In this document: positions 1-13,000 of the stretch, piece by piece | Position numbering within the stretch: position 1 is the stretch's first letter | Layout of the letters: the number at the start of each line of letters is the position of its first letter | DNA from: Struthio camelus | Taxonomy: Eukaryota > Chordata > Aves > Struthioniformes > Struthionidae | Length of the DNA stretch: 64,000 nt | Assembly: GCF_040807025.1 (NCBI RefSeq) | Contig: NC_090982.1 | Location: 84,928,963 to 84,992,962 of the forward strand | Direction: 5' to 3' | Translations under genes and position numbers: made by a program | Notes under the pieces: model-generated | The model's input: the letters and a program-made list of their open reading frames with translations, nothing else | Databases searched by the model: none | Told to the model about the DNA's origin: nothing

Positions 1-109
1 TGTTCACATCCTATAATTTTGGCACCTAAAGTAAAAGACAGGTTTCCCCTGCTGTGAGACAGTCAACAGAGAAAGAACAGAGACAGCAATTCGGAGTAAT
101 TCAGAGTAC

Positions 110-480
110 CCCAGGGATTGCTACTGGGGCCAGTACTGTTTCGCATCCTCAGCGATGACCTGGCTGATGGGACAGAGTGCACCTTCAGCAGCTTTGAGGG
201 TGATACAAAACTGGGAGGAGTGGTTTATAGACCAGATGGTTGTGCTGCCGTTTAGAAGCAACCTGGAGAAATGGGCCAACAGGAAACTACTAAAGTTCGA
301 GAAAGGGAAATGCCAAGTCCTGAACCTGGAGAGGAATAACCCCAGGCACCAGTACAGCACCAGGGGGCTGACTGGCTGGAAAGCAGCTTTGCAGAGAAGG
401 ACCTGTGTGTCCTGGTGGACAACAAGTTGACCGTGAGCTGTCAATGCATCTTTGCGGCAAAAAAGACCAACAGCATCCTG
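110..480 (+). mobile_element. Decayed CR1 LINE fragment (reverse transcriptase C-terminal part)
   Basis: Translated on the + strand this stretch still reads like the end of a CR1 reverse transcriptase: an LGPVLF-like block, then DGTECTFSSF, DTKLGG and further on AEKDLCVLVDNKLTVS. The same blocks occur in the better preserved CR1 at 30.9-32.2 kb. The frame is broken by stops and by several substitutions, so it is an old, dead copy. Its limits are approximate. It probably lies in the KATNAL2 gene or just upstream of the visible exons. Confidence 0.75.
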
Positions 481-3400
481 TTTCCTCGTAGAAGCCTCTC
501 TTTACCTCTATGTTTTTGATGTCTGAAGCTCTTTCCTAAAGCAAAAGCCTATGTTTCCCATACAGTCAATGGAGAATGCTTCGGGAAGCCATCAGGCAGA
601 CATCGTATCTGCTGAAATTCAAAGGCCAAAGTAGCAACATATTCAAAGGCTTTCATCTGCCTCTCTTCATGACCTATGGAGGGCTTTTCAGGCTCTTTAA
701 CTAGGAGAATGACTGTGTGGGCACCTAAAATTTATGTACAAGTTAGGTGCATGAGTTAGGCCGACTCCTACCCTGTCCTAACAGCAGAAGTACAAAACCA
801 TCGCTGGCTTTTATAGCTGTAATAGCAGAATATGCGTGTCAGTTTGGGGGATTTATGCCTTGGACAATCTCATGAATTTAAATCAGTGCAAAATCTACCC
901 TATTTTGTGTTATATTATCTGCGTGAAAGGAACTGAGGAGAATATGCTTTAATTACGCTCCAGTTGCGTAAGAAAATACTGAAAAATAAATAGCTACCCT
1001 GTCTGTGAACAGTTAACCCTGAAGGAGAATTAATATATTAATAACCCATTATTTTCTTTATGGTTCATTAGTAATACGCTAGAAAATATTTATGTTATTA
1101 TAGCATCGTTACCCTTTTATAAAGAGAAACTCTAAGCAATGCATTGCACTTTTTCGTGGTCTCTTGCTTAAATTATCTTCAGAGTAGCTAAGCTCCACAA
1201 GTAATGCTGCAACATGACAGTACTAAAAAGGATCAGATGTCTTTAGAGATTCCATGTCTCTCCACTCTTGCATAATGGTTTGAAAGGAAAAATTGGGTAT
1301 TCCAAACCCACCAAGGCAGCAGCTGGCCTGAAGGTCACAGTCTAGCTGGTGCTTGATCTAGGGATCTTGGAGATGTGTTAATGCAAGTATGAGGCTGACG
1401 TTCCTCCGAATGCTTCTGCAGAAAAAGAGATCTCTGAACGTGTCTTCATGTTATGCGTCTGTCTTATGCAGCTGATAAACTTTTCATGGAAAATCATGCT
1501 GAAATTACAGAATACGGTTTTGAATGTCTTATACAGTTGATTTTGAATCATTCTGCAATTCCGAAGTGTGCTAATTTCTGCGAATTTGCCTGCTTGAAAC
1601 ATCAAAAAAAATGACACCACTTTTCTAAGGTAGATGCAAAATGACAAGACTTCTATTTTAGAGAAACTGCTCCCACAGGAAGCTGGCAATTGTGTTGGGA
1701 CGAGGGTGGGAGCTGAGCTGTTGTCAGAGTCCAGCTCTCACTTTTGGAAGTCTTATACTTGAGGGCTTAGACTTTCTTTCTGGAATTTCTCAACATTTTT
1801 CATGGGGGTGGTTGGATTTCGCCCTCTCCTAAGCTAGTCCAACCTATGAGTGTCATGACTAGATTGCTGGGCAGAACTGTGCCTAGCACAGAGAATGATG
1901 CTCTAAAAATGCAGATGAGTATATACTTAGACACGTATTTTAGGGGGAATGGAAAGCCAATGAAATGCATAAGCATCTTGCATCCTCATTGAGGCTCACA
2001 GCCTTGAGGAATTTGGGAATGCCTGCCTCTAGAGATGTCAGTGGGGTTTGAACCCCCACCTGATGATCTCAAGTATATGTTTGCTGTTTATTTTCATGTG
2101 TATTAGACTACATTGAGACCTACTGTAAGATCCTGGACTTCAGCTGAGTAGGGATATTTTATTGTATTTTATTTTAGATATGTACATATATAAAATAAAT
2201 CATATATATGTATCATTAAGTTTACGAAATACCTAATACCTAGCTGACTGCTCTGAAGGTTGCGGCTTCACAGCACAACCCTGTGTTCTTTCAAACATTT
2301 GGTATTAAGCTAGATTTTAAGAGATTTGTTTAACTTGGATATTTATCGATCATAAAAAAAAAAAAAAAACAAGAGTGACAAGCTGCTTTTAGATGAACGA
2401 AAAGAAGCCTAAACAAAGCTCTTTATGCTGTCCTAAGCTGCACTGCAACTATTGATTTTCCTTTCCACCCAGTCCTTGCTGCCCAGGCTAGCTTCCTGCT
2501 GCTCAGCAGCAAGGCACTTTTTATTGGCAAATTACTTGTTGAAATGATTCAACATAATTAAATAAATGTCTCAGTACATTTAACTTTACTCCCATTGCAG
2601 TGCTGCTTTCTTCTGCCTCCCCACCCGTCGGGTGGGTGAAGCTTTGTTGCAGGCTGATTTAACTCTTTGCTTCAGTCAGAGCTAAGTCCTGTTGGAGCTG
2701 CGAGTGGATGAACAAGATGGGTTCAGGGTGAGCTGGGCTGCAAAATCCAAACCAGATCTTCTGCTAGTGAACCCTGTCCTTCGCTCTCAGCAGCGTAAGC
2801 CTCCCCGCTGCGTACGGTGGAGGAGAGCGAGGAAGGAGAGCGCAATGGTGTGCAAAAGCCCTGGAGGAACAGGAGAGGACGTGGAGTGGAAGCCTTGTCA
2901 TGTGGGGTCTCCAGGCTGTCCTTGCATGGGAGGACAGGTGCAGGGAAGAGATGAGGAGCTCACTCTTTCTTGGTGCCTCTTCAAAGCGCTGCAGTGATCG
3001 TCATACTAGGCAGAGATTAATTTTGGACCCATCTTCTCTTGTTGCTGTGTCTGGGCTCATCTTTGGAATTGTTGTGGCATGTCTCAATTTCTGCCTGAGA
3101 CATTAGTTACCATTCTTTATTCTGGATATCAAAATCGCTGTCTTGTCTTCATGAAGTTTGGTGGTGACAACATGGCATGATGTCCTGTGATGTCATCCTG
3201 GAAGAGCTCTGAAAAGATCCTCTTTTATAGGTCCTGTACAGCTTTATGTGTTCTTTTCGTGAGTTGTTACTTTAGAGGATATTTTTGTTGGCTCAGTCCT
3301 TATTCTGTTCTGGATATTGTTGTCATTTAACCTTGCATTTGGTCACTAACAAAACAATTGCAGCAAACAACCTAAACACTCTTAGGCTAACAAAAGTATT

Positions 3401-5556
3401 ATGTCTTTATTTTCCTCCTTAGCCAACAAGTAGGGTCACTGTAACCTTTCTGAATAGAGTAACTTCTATGTATCAGCATACTTATTTACAGAACAAGAAT
3501 ACTTCTTAGCCCTCAATTTCCCTGCTTGCATTTCTGCAAAACTGAAACCCTGTAGCAAGATGAGCAGCTGGAAATACTGCCTGTAAGCCCGATGCCTCTT
3601 GGGCAGCGCACTCCTGCAGCGTTAATAGAGGAGGGGGGACAGATATGGTTCTCCGTCCTTCCTGTGCTGGACGCTGCCTGAGAGGCATGGCACTGAGCGT
3701 TGCACAGTGTAGCCTCAACGTGAAGGCTCAAGCCCCAGGACTGCTCAGTGCACATCTCTTAAGCAGCCTAAAACTATCCGTGCGCTAACAGCCACTGATG
3801 AGCAAATCCTAGTATTTACTTCTGAGTAACAGAAGCTCACGCATGCTGAGGGCTGTGCAGAAAAGCTACGTAGGCACTTACCTGTGGATTTGGGAGCCTG
3901 TTTTGGGTTTCTTTATCGTGTTCTATGTCAGTAGAAAATGTTTGCTGATAAAAAAAAAAAATAAATAAGGGCAAGTCACCAGAAGTGGCAGAAGTCAGCT
4001 CTCTTGGTGTGCTACAGATCTGTCCTGAGTTGGCAGTTGGAGCTCCCTGTAAACGGAAGAGGAGTTTCTTACAGATAGAAGGTTTTAGTCCTCGCAGGCT
4101 GCAGAATTTTACTTTGATGGCAGCATTGCCATCGGGGAAAACGCATTTCTTACATGTTCATTTTCCTGACACAAGGATTTCACCCAAGGAATCAGGAAAG
4201 GTTGAGTCAGGTTTATTTAAGTGAACCTTCAGTCCCAAACTCCTGGCACAAGCCTCCAACAGCTGGCTATTCCTGCTCAGTTGACAAGGGTGGAAACGGT
4301 CCCCCTCTTTCACCTGTCTTAGGGTTCCTGTTTTTCTCTGTCTGCACATGACACGTTTTAGTGAGTTTCCCCTTTATGAGAGTTTCTCTGCGGGTATGAG
4401 GACTGAACTCTTATTTTAAACTGAAATAACAGATCTAAGACTGAATGGGGCCAGTAGAGAAAGACTGGTACAGCCCTCGAGGCGGTAATAGCTCAGAGCA
4501 GCTCCCAGAAGGCACTGGAGACTTAAGAGTGAGAAAATATATTGTAGCAGCTATTTCTTCTTGAAAATGGTATGGATGACTGAGGTACTTGTAGATGATT
4601 TCCATTGCACAAGTAACAAGAGAGGAACTGGAGTAGGAATTGGTATTCAGTTGTTCGGTTTTGTTGCCATTAGATAGAAACAACAACTGCAAAGCACTTT
4701 GGAGAAAAGTAGATTAAAATGAATAGTTGGGATGCACGTTTGAGAGTTGCTGGCATGCAAGGCGTACCAGGATTCCTGAAATTTGACTGACTCTGTAGCA
4801 CTAGCAGGAAGTTGTGAAATGTATTAAGAGAGGAAGAGAGAGAAATGATCATTTTTAATTCAGGCTTCCTTTATGCAGCACAAGCAAGTGAAAACAGGCC
4901 CTTTATATTTTATAGTATATTTATATACTTTTTTTAGGCAGAACACCTTTATCAGCGCTGATGTTGTCAGACATTTCGGCACTGGCACGTTTTTGCAGCC
5001 TCTCCATCTTTCACACAATCGTTTTTATAGGATACTTCCCTTTGTGGCTGTATATTTTATTAGTAGTATTATTTCAGGAGCTGTCTCAGATCGAGATCCT
5101 GTGCTGCCACGTGCTGTACAAACACAACACAAATGTGGCCCCACATCCGAGACCTTCAGTCTCTACTTTATAGCTACTAAACGTCCCTTACAAAGCAACA
5201 ATTAATCAATCATCACAGCGTCCAAGACAGATGATTTCTAGTGTCTCCTCAATAGCAAAGGGAGAAATTGAAAGGTTATTACTGAAAGGGGACATGCCAC
5301 AAGTGAGTACAAGAGCCAGGGAAGCTGACTAAAACTTCTGTCTGTTACGGTTAAGCCTCATTGTCACAAGCCAGAGTATCGCTAACATGGTGAACAGGAA
5401 TACACAGGATAATTAATCCTTTCTTTTCAAAACTAGGTTGACACAGTTACAGGTGGGGTTGCAAAATGTCGGTCGCTGCAGCAAGGAGCTTGCTGTCGAA
5501 GTCACGTCTCCAGGAAGCGATGGGCTGAGATGTTTCCTCTCCTTCGTTGCTTGCAG
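481..5556. other. Intron-like DNA of KATNAL2, no exon seen
   Basis: AT-rich sequence ahead of the first recognisable KATNAL2 exon. I looked for the preceding AAA-domain exon and did not find one, so it is probably left of the window. The short open frames here look like chance. An interspersed-repeat remnant near 5.05-5.16 kb is listed separately. Confidence 0.6.
5050..5165. repeat. Probable old amniote interspersed repeat remnant
   Basis: A run of TTATTAGTAGTATTATT is followed by a segment containing GTGCTGTACAAACACA, then CAGTCTC. From memory this resembles a very common amniote repeat in which an ATT-rich run precedes a block ending in GCTGTACAAACACATAG. I cannot name the family with certainty and the copy is strongly diverged. 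Confidence 0.4.
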
Positions 5557-7354
5557 GGAGTTAGATTCTGCCATGCTGCGGCGCCTGGAGAAGAGGATTT
5601 TGGTCGACCTCCCCAGCAAAGAGGCACGGCAGGCAATGATTCAGCACTGGCTGCCCCCGCTGAGCAACAGCGGAGGAGTAGAGCTGCGAACAGATCTGGA
5701 CTACGGCTTATTGGGCCAGGTGAGGCAGGACTGAAGCAGGTACAAGTCCCTACTGACCCCTCAGGTGCATGCGGTCTTCAGAGGGGGAGCTGTAGGTGAG
5801 GGTGACGTACACCAGCGGTGGGAGCATGTCGTGGTAGGAGAGGTGTGAGGCAGAGAGAGTTGGGACCGCACCTCTCTCCATTCAGCAATTGCTATGTACA
5901 GAGCTGGGAGGAAGGACCGTAGCTCAGCTGGAGGCTCCAGCCAAAGGGAGACCAGGGAGACACGGTGCCGAGCGTTTTGCAGGCACGTACCTGGCCATGG
6001 AAACCGCTGGTTTCACACAGCTTTGCTTGCGAGATGGTATGTTCTGATCCCCTCTGCTGGGCCAACTTTTCAGCCTTAAATACAAGGAGATTTACAGCAG
6101 TAGTATATACTACCACTCTTCGTCCCATCAGGCTGGGCGCGCTCCCAGTTCACTGGGGTAACGTACTGTTAATCGCGTAGGGAAAGTTTGTGACAGCTCC
6201 AGTGCTGCAGGAGAAAAGAGCGCTTCAGCGATGAAGAGATTCACTTGGATATCAGGCTCCAGAGACTTTCTTCAAACCCTAAATTTAGCCTTTGTCACAT
6301 CCTAAACTCTTTAAAAATAACTTACAACTAACAAGGGCCAGTTGACCCTTTTTCATTTCTGTTCACAGAGACAATGCTGCTCAGATTTTGTTTCATAAAT
6401 TTTAGAAAAGAAATGCTTATTTTATAAACAGGCAAGTTGGGAAACAGACACAGGTGAGTTTTATTCTACCTGTGGAAAAGTGCCTTAAGAAAACGTCTGA
6501 TGTTTTGCTTGCTATTACAAGGTACCGTGAGCATTCAAACCAAGAACGAGCAATGTGATGGTTGACGTGTGTGTGTCTGTGTATATATATATACATATGT
6601 GTGTGTGTGTATACATTCATGTGTATGCATGTGTGTATTTCAGAAAGGAATGGAATTTACAAACATATATATAAAGACACAGAAAAATACATATGCTTTT
6701 GAATTCCATTCCTGTCTCATTTGTAAGCCTGTGAGCTGTAATGTATCACTCTGATCTTGTCTTAGGAAACAGATGGCTACTCTGGCTCAGACATTAAACT
6801 GGTGTGCAAGGAAGCAGCTATGAGGCCAGTGAGAAAAATTTTCAACGCTCTTGAAAATTATCAGCCAGGTACCACAGCTCTCATTAGAGAATCCTATATG
6901 GGAAATGTTGATCCACTACTGTAACACTAGAAATTATGTTAACCCCAGCAGGTGGAGCTCTGTTATCTGCTTAGAACAGTTTTAAACTCTACGTTTCTCA
7001 AGAAAAAAAAAAAAAAAATCCATGTAAGCCAACAGTTCTGAAAACTAGGCCTTTTTTTTAAACTGGCAGTCTCTGTGCACAAATACAAATTTTTCTCTTT
7101 CTCACTAGGTCAGTGCTGTTGTTTTTGTAGATGAAGTATGTTGCATTGTGCATACACTTAAAAGAATGTTTTTCAGTAGTAATTACAGTATTTCAAGATT
7201 TTTCTTCTCTTTAGGTAACAGTAACTTACCCGTGATCCGACTGGACACGATCACAACAGCAGATTTCCTGGATGTGATCGCCCACACCAAGCCATCAGCA
7301 AAGAACCTGAGCCAGAAGTACACGGCCTGGCAGAGAGAATTTGAGTCAGTTTGA
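5557..7354 (+). CDS. KATNAL2: Katanin p60 subunit A-like 2, last three coding exons
   Basis: C-terminal part of a katanin-like AAA ATPase, a family that severs or remodels microtubules. Coding exons: 5557-5719, 6766-6868, 7215-7354. The first reads on from a split Trp codon into [19 protein letters not shown], the end of the AAA core with the arginine-containing RRLEKR block. The second carries [20 protein letters not shown], the sensor-2 helix region. The third ends in AWQREFESV and TGA, the typical KATNAL2 terminus with the Vps4-type C-terminal helix. All borders are AG/GT and the phases join (CCAG|GT gives Gly). The Walker A and B motifs and the N-terminal LisH region lie left of the window. 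Frame is intact. The protein matches vertebrate KATNAL2 closely, so identity is secure. Confidence 0.96.
6566..6650. repeat. TG/TA microsatellite
   Basis: Alternating GTGTGT, TATATATATA and GTGTGTGTGT runs, followed by GTGTATGCATGTGTGT. It lies in the KATNAL2 intron between 5719 and 6766. Probably length-variable. Confidence 0.85.
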
Positions 7355-7885
7355 AAAGACAAACATCAAAAACTTCAAAGACTTTTGCCATCCAAAATGG
7401 CATTTTCATTGCCTCCAAAGGATTTGAATGGTGACAGAGAAGGAAGTGCTGCTGTTTTCAGGAAGGTGAATGCAATGAGAAATGTGAGGGGGAAATCTAT
7501 ACTTTCAGAATTGTAAAGGGGGGAATTTTTTTTTTTTTTGAAAATGGCTAGTTTAAATTACCATTCTAAAATATTCTTCGTGGAAGTAATGTAATGGCAG
7601 AATGGCAGCTGCTATATAATGGATACTCCACCATTAATTTTATGATAAAGACTTATAAACTGATTGTTTTTCAGTCTTTATTCATTACAGCTGTTTTCAG
7701 GTTTGGGGGGAGGACTGGAGCAGAAAACTTGTCAAGAAGTTAGATGTTCAGCCTAATTCTTCTGCTCTGAGACTCACTTAAGCATCACAATCAGTGTAGC
7801 TTTACCAGCAGAGACCTGCGTAGTTCTTAAAGAAACATGACTATTTTCAATGAAAGAATAAATTCAGGACCTTATTCGTGTCTTG
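7355..7885 (+). other. KATNAL2: KATNAL2 3' untranslated region with polyadenylation signal
   Basis: Follows the TGA stop at 7352-7354. An AATAAA hexamer sits at 7857-7862, so the transcript probably ends near 7880. No other coding potential. The exact cleavage site cannot be seen. Confidence 0.65.
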
Positions 7886-8559
7886 TAAATTTGGTTGCTG
7901 CTGTTTTGATCTGAGATAAAAGCCTTAATGTGCTATATCTATTACTCGCCAGTTGGTTTTGGGCATTCCCAAAGTGGAAATAGCAAGCTATCAGAGAAAT
8001 TTGATAATATTGTGGAAAATTGGCCTAATCTATGCTAATCAGCTAGAAACTGGCTGGATGGTTATTCACTAGTTTACAGCCAGCCATAAAAGGTAAACAG
8101 CAAGTCCTTGTAGTGCAGTGGTAAATAAGAGCCAATTTGGAGACCTTTCTACTCATAAACAAACATGGCGAAGTAACCAGTTAGAAGGACTGCCATGCGT
8201 CCTTTGAGCAATGTTTTTTATTAGACTCCATATGCTAGAACAAAAAGAGACTGAGCATCCCACACTTTCAGAAGTCTTTGTGGGATATTTCTTCACAGGA
8301 GTTTCCCATACATCCATCACCTCCTTGACCCAACTCTGAAGGGAGGCCAAAGGCCTCCCTTATGCATCACGAGCAGAGAACAACCCAGCTTCAGCATTGC
8401 TGGCATAAGCACTAGACGTGTGAATTTATTCAAAACTGCAGGTTACAACTTCTTAGGGCACCTAAAATAAGGCCTTCAACTACCACATTTTTTTTTTTTT
8501 CACCTTGTACAGTTGGCAAAGACGTTAGTCTCTTGATTCCATTTTCTCGTTGTTGGTGT

Positions 8560-10028
8560 TTGTGTGTGTAACAGCAGCTTCAAGTTCCTAAATCCTGCCG
8601 AGAGGGGTGTGCAGCACACTTCTAACACAGATGATGTTCACTTTATTGTTACACATGTAATAGTGCTAAGCACTTATTTTACAGAATATAACACAAACAG
8701 TATCTGAAGATGGCCCTTAGGTCCAGGGGTTTCCGTTGTTTCTTGCATTTCTACTCAGTGCACACTTTTTGTCACTGACAGAGATTAAGTGTAGGTAACT
8801 ACCCACCCAACGAGATTATAGATCGACACTCTTTCATTTAGAGAGCGTCCCACTCATTCATCGTGATGGTTTTCCTTAACAAGAATCAGCATGGCTCATT
8901 AACACAAAACTATATTTTCAATAAGGTTAATACTGCAGCAGTGTATAATTACAGTCTAATAATTTAACACTCAGGAGCACTGTAAAACAAATGTAAAGAA
9001 CTTTGATTATTACAGTTTGCAAATGGACCAGAAAAGCTATTTACTATCATTACAAAGTTGGTTGATATCGGTGTTATTTAACACATGTAGGAAAAGCAAT
9101 GCATACTACAGAATTAAATTTCATTTTATAGTGCTACTAACCAACTGTGTAAAAATGCAAATCTGTCCCCATGGCTTATAAAGAATTTTTCCCATAACAT
9201 TAGAAAGAAAACAAAAAAACCCCCCAACAATAGTGAAATTTTGCAACTGTAGTATTAATAGGACCCTGCTGAAGTCTAACTTCAAACGTTCACAGTCTCT
9301 AAGCCATTTAATACCAGATTTTTGTTTGTGTACCGTTTATTTGTTTTAATAACAGCATCTAGTTGAACCATCTGAAAATTATTTAAGTTTTAATTCCACA
9401 CAAAATTTGAAAAACAAAAACCAGTGTCTCTTTTAATGAGAAGAAAAACATCAACAGTAGTTATTACTAGTAATGGTGATATTTTAATTTAAAAGTCACT
9501 CCCAGACTGGCATAATCTCTACCTTTAAATTACAGCAGAGCTGAGACATACTCAGTGAAAACAAATGCACAGACTGGGCATAGCTGTTATCACTACAGGC
9601 TGACTAGGGCTCCGTTAGTCTTTGTGCTTTGTTACTTGTGTATTTCCAGTGGGTTTTACAGCTTAGTTAGTTTGGCACAGGAACCTGAAGCTTTTTAGAC
9701 AGGGCTTGTGATCAGTTATTTCTTGAAAGCTGAAAACAACCATAAGTCTGTGCCACGTTCCCTAATCATTCATGAACATAGGCTGTATTGGTTAGAGCCT
9801 TCCCGGTGCTGTCTAACCTGCTGAGTACCTGAGGTCTCTAATCACATCCTCATGCGATCACTGCAGGAAAGTGGCTTTGCTGCGACTGTCCTGGGGCCAC
9901 ACACCAGTCCGCTTTCCGCACGGCTAAGCTTTCAGCTGCATGCATTGATCCTATGGCCTTTATTTTTGAAGCAAGAATAACGGAAATTATGTGAAACAGA
10001 AGTTTCTTCTAACTAACTACTCCCTGTC
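8560..10028 (-). other. HDHD2: HDHD2 3' untranslated region (probable extent)
   Basis: Sequence downstream of the HDHD2 stop on the - strand. It is AT-rich and has no coding signal. On the - strand an AATAAA (TTTATT on +) occurs at 8642-8647 and another near 9960, so transcripts could end near 9.94 kb or 8.62 kb. With KATNAL2 ending near 7.88 kb on the other strand, the two genes face tail to tail about 0.75 kb apart. Confidence 0.5.
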
Positions 10029-13000
10029 TCACAGCAGATGCTCTAGGATATGTTCCACGGCCTCTGGGAAATTCTCACAGGTTAAGTAAGGAGCCGGATT
10101 GATTTTGTCTTCATCTGCTGGTCGATATTTACCTGTAACAGATGAACAAAAGGGTGCATTAATAAAGCTGCTTTGGGTGACCTGTCAGCTTGAGTTTTTT
10201 TTCCCCCTAGACTAGAGCATCCTAGGACCGGAAAAAGCCAGACATGGTAGGCCAGATAGCCATCTGGCATGCTCTTAGAACAGATATCTCACAGGTCTTT
10301 CCTAAACAAACACTTGAGACTTACTGAAAAATGCTCCAGGAGAGGCTCTGACTCAAAAGTAACATTACTTATGCACTGTTTTGAATCTGTGGTACCGCAA
10401 TGACACTGTTCTCCCACTAACTATTGAGATATTTGGGTTGTAGGGTCTTGAAATAACAGTTACATCTCCCCTTCTGGTTTTGTAAGAAGAGTAGGATTAC
10501 TTGCTTTCATTTTGAGGGTAGTGGACTGTGTAGCATGAACAGTTGCTACCTCAGAAAGACCTTACCAGTATATGGCGTTACCACAACATCAATAAAGTTG
10601 AGAGTGATTGTCAGGCCCTTAAGGTTCCACTTTTGTTTGAAGCAAAATGGTGTACATCGTTATCAGTGTAATTACAAGGGAATGTCATCAAGAGTTTCCG
10701 AATGGTCAGAGGTTACATCAACACGACTGAACTAGGTAATCTAAGATATCACGTTTTAGATAAGTACCAGTTCTCTATGTTCTTTGCCTAATGCTCGTAT
10801 TTTAGTCATTGTAAAATTCAAATCTACAAGATCAGCCACCCCCATCTATTACTTCATATCAGCCTGCTATCAGTTAGGAGTCTGTGCTCTAAACCTGTTG
10901 TTCAGACATTAAGTCCAACCTATGGCCTACCTTGACTTAGTCACAATCTACTGTCTGACAGGCTGCCAAGCTGCAGCTGAGGAAATCTACCTGCTGAATG
11001 AATCCCAAAATGAGCTGCCCCATAACGATGCACTCAGGGTCGCCCAGCAGCCCCTGGGTGTACCAAACTGCAGGAACGGCAGGCGTCTGCAGACGACCGG
11101 GGCTTGCCCTTGGGCTCAGAGCGTACTGAGCCCAGCCACGCGGGCTGTCAGTACCCAGGGCATGATGAGCGCACCACTGTCTCCTGAAAGGACCGATCCA
11201 CCCAGTACTTACCGGTCCTCACTAAAATCCCACGCATGCCAGCGTTCTGGGCTCCTCCAACATCATCCCTGCAGTCCTGGGACAGAAGAGGAGATTGATC
11301 AGTGGCCACAGTCATAACTCGTTACCGAGTGCTTTATAGCGTCCTCTGCCTTGCATGTCACCAATGAACCAGTTAAAAACAACTATACTGAGTCAATCCT
11401 TCAGTTACCTGTTGGACAAATTATCACAGGAATGATTTCCTAGGTGTTTTTTGCCTGACCAAATAGCAAGACCTAACCTGCGTGGGACTGGAGCTGCCAA
11501 GTCACTGGGAGATTCTAGAAAGGACGGTGGAGACATCAGAAGGCACCTCCCGTCAGCAGAATTCCCATACCCTCGGGCAGGATATTTAGGGCTGCTCCAG
11601 CACCCACTCAAGTCAGAGAGCCGAGCCCAGGGGCTACACTCAGTCCTGCAAGTTTTGATGCTTCAGTTTTCACCCCTCGCTAACTCCCAGCGCTTTTGGA
11701 AAGATCACTTTCGTGTGGCGTTTGGGAGGCACCTGTACCCGGTGGAGAAGAGCACTAGGTGAGCAGGCAGGCGGTAAGGTATTCAGTCCCCACATACATC
11801 ACCAATCATGAGGGCCTCCTCTGGGGCACAGTCAGTCCCTCGTAAAGCTTCCAGGAAGAAAGTTTTCTCTGGTTTCCCCACCACTGTAGCTTTGGTGTCT
11901 GTTGCGTATTCCAGTCCAGTTACAAAAGGCCCAGGTCCCAGAGCCAAGCCATTCTTTTTCTTGAAATACCTGGCTTTATGTATAGCTATAAGAGGAGCAC
12001 CATCCAATATCAACCTAGGGAACCAATGAAGAAGAAAATACATAATTATATGAAAGGTATTTACAGCTGAAGGCCTCATCTTGCTTTCATTTACATTGAT
12101 GACAAGAATCCAACTGAGGTTCATTTATTTGGAGAGTTAAATAAAGTTCCTGCCTTTCTTCTCCCCAGAAACAGCTAATAAAACAAATCCCCAAAATAAA
12201 GAAACTACTATCTCGAGGATTTGAGCAGTTAAGGTTTTTTTAAACTCCTTTCTATATCTCTAGTGCAATGAGGTTCATTTTTCTGAGCATCCCTGCTCTT
12301 CAAAGGCTAACATCCCCTCATTAGAGCCGATCTGATTTCCCCATAAAAAATATTTTAAAATACATTAACCATAAACAGTGGCTGTAGGTAGCAGCTTGAC
12401 TGCCACAGCCTTAATTTCCTGTTAATCTCCCTGCCTTGACTGAAAACACAGCAGTGCTTTCAAAAAATTGCTGCAGCCAGGAAATCTGCAGCCCGGGTTG
12501 TTAGCAGGGCAGCTCCTGGGGCTCTTTGTATCACCTGTAACAGCCAAATGATTCAAGAGCTATACGCTTCCAGCAGGGATGGGTGTTTAGGTGAATCCCA
12601 AGTGGAAGCTGAATCATTAAACCTTGACTTTGTATTTTAACGTTGAAGGAGTAACAGATTACCTGAAAAAAAAAAAAAAATCACAAAGATCGGGCACATT
12701 CCTGCCGCACCGAATCCCCCAGTTAGCAGTGCTATAACCGTTCCTTTTAGAAACGGAGCTGGGTTTGGTCTTCTTGCTATAGGGAACCACAAATTCCCAA
12801 AGGGAGATCGTTCAGAGCAACAAATCACAAGATTCCTAACGCTTCTGAGCAGAATAAAAGGGTCAAATAATAAGGACCATAATGCACGGCACGACAGCAC
12901 GGCACCAAGGGTTTTGGCCGGGCACGGCACCTGGGAGGCTCAGAAAGGGAGGGCAGCAGTGGCCTGATGGACTAGGAACGACAGCAGAGATCCTGCCGCT

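Noticed and set aside
10922-11317. 131-codon + strand frame
   Set aside because: It is antisense to HDHD2 exon 5 and its flanks; the - strand exon explains the open frame.
11798-12124. HDHD2 exon 4 read through to MIGDVCGD and a stop
   Set aside because: The donor GAT|GTATGT at 11798/11797 and the next exon starting DCRDDVGG restore the conserved MIGDDCRDD motif, so there is no truncation.
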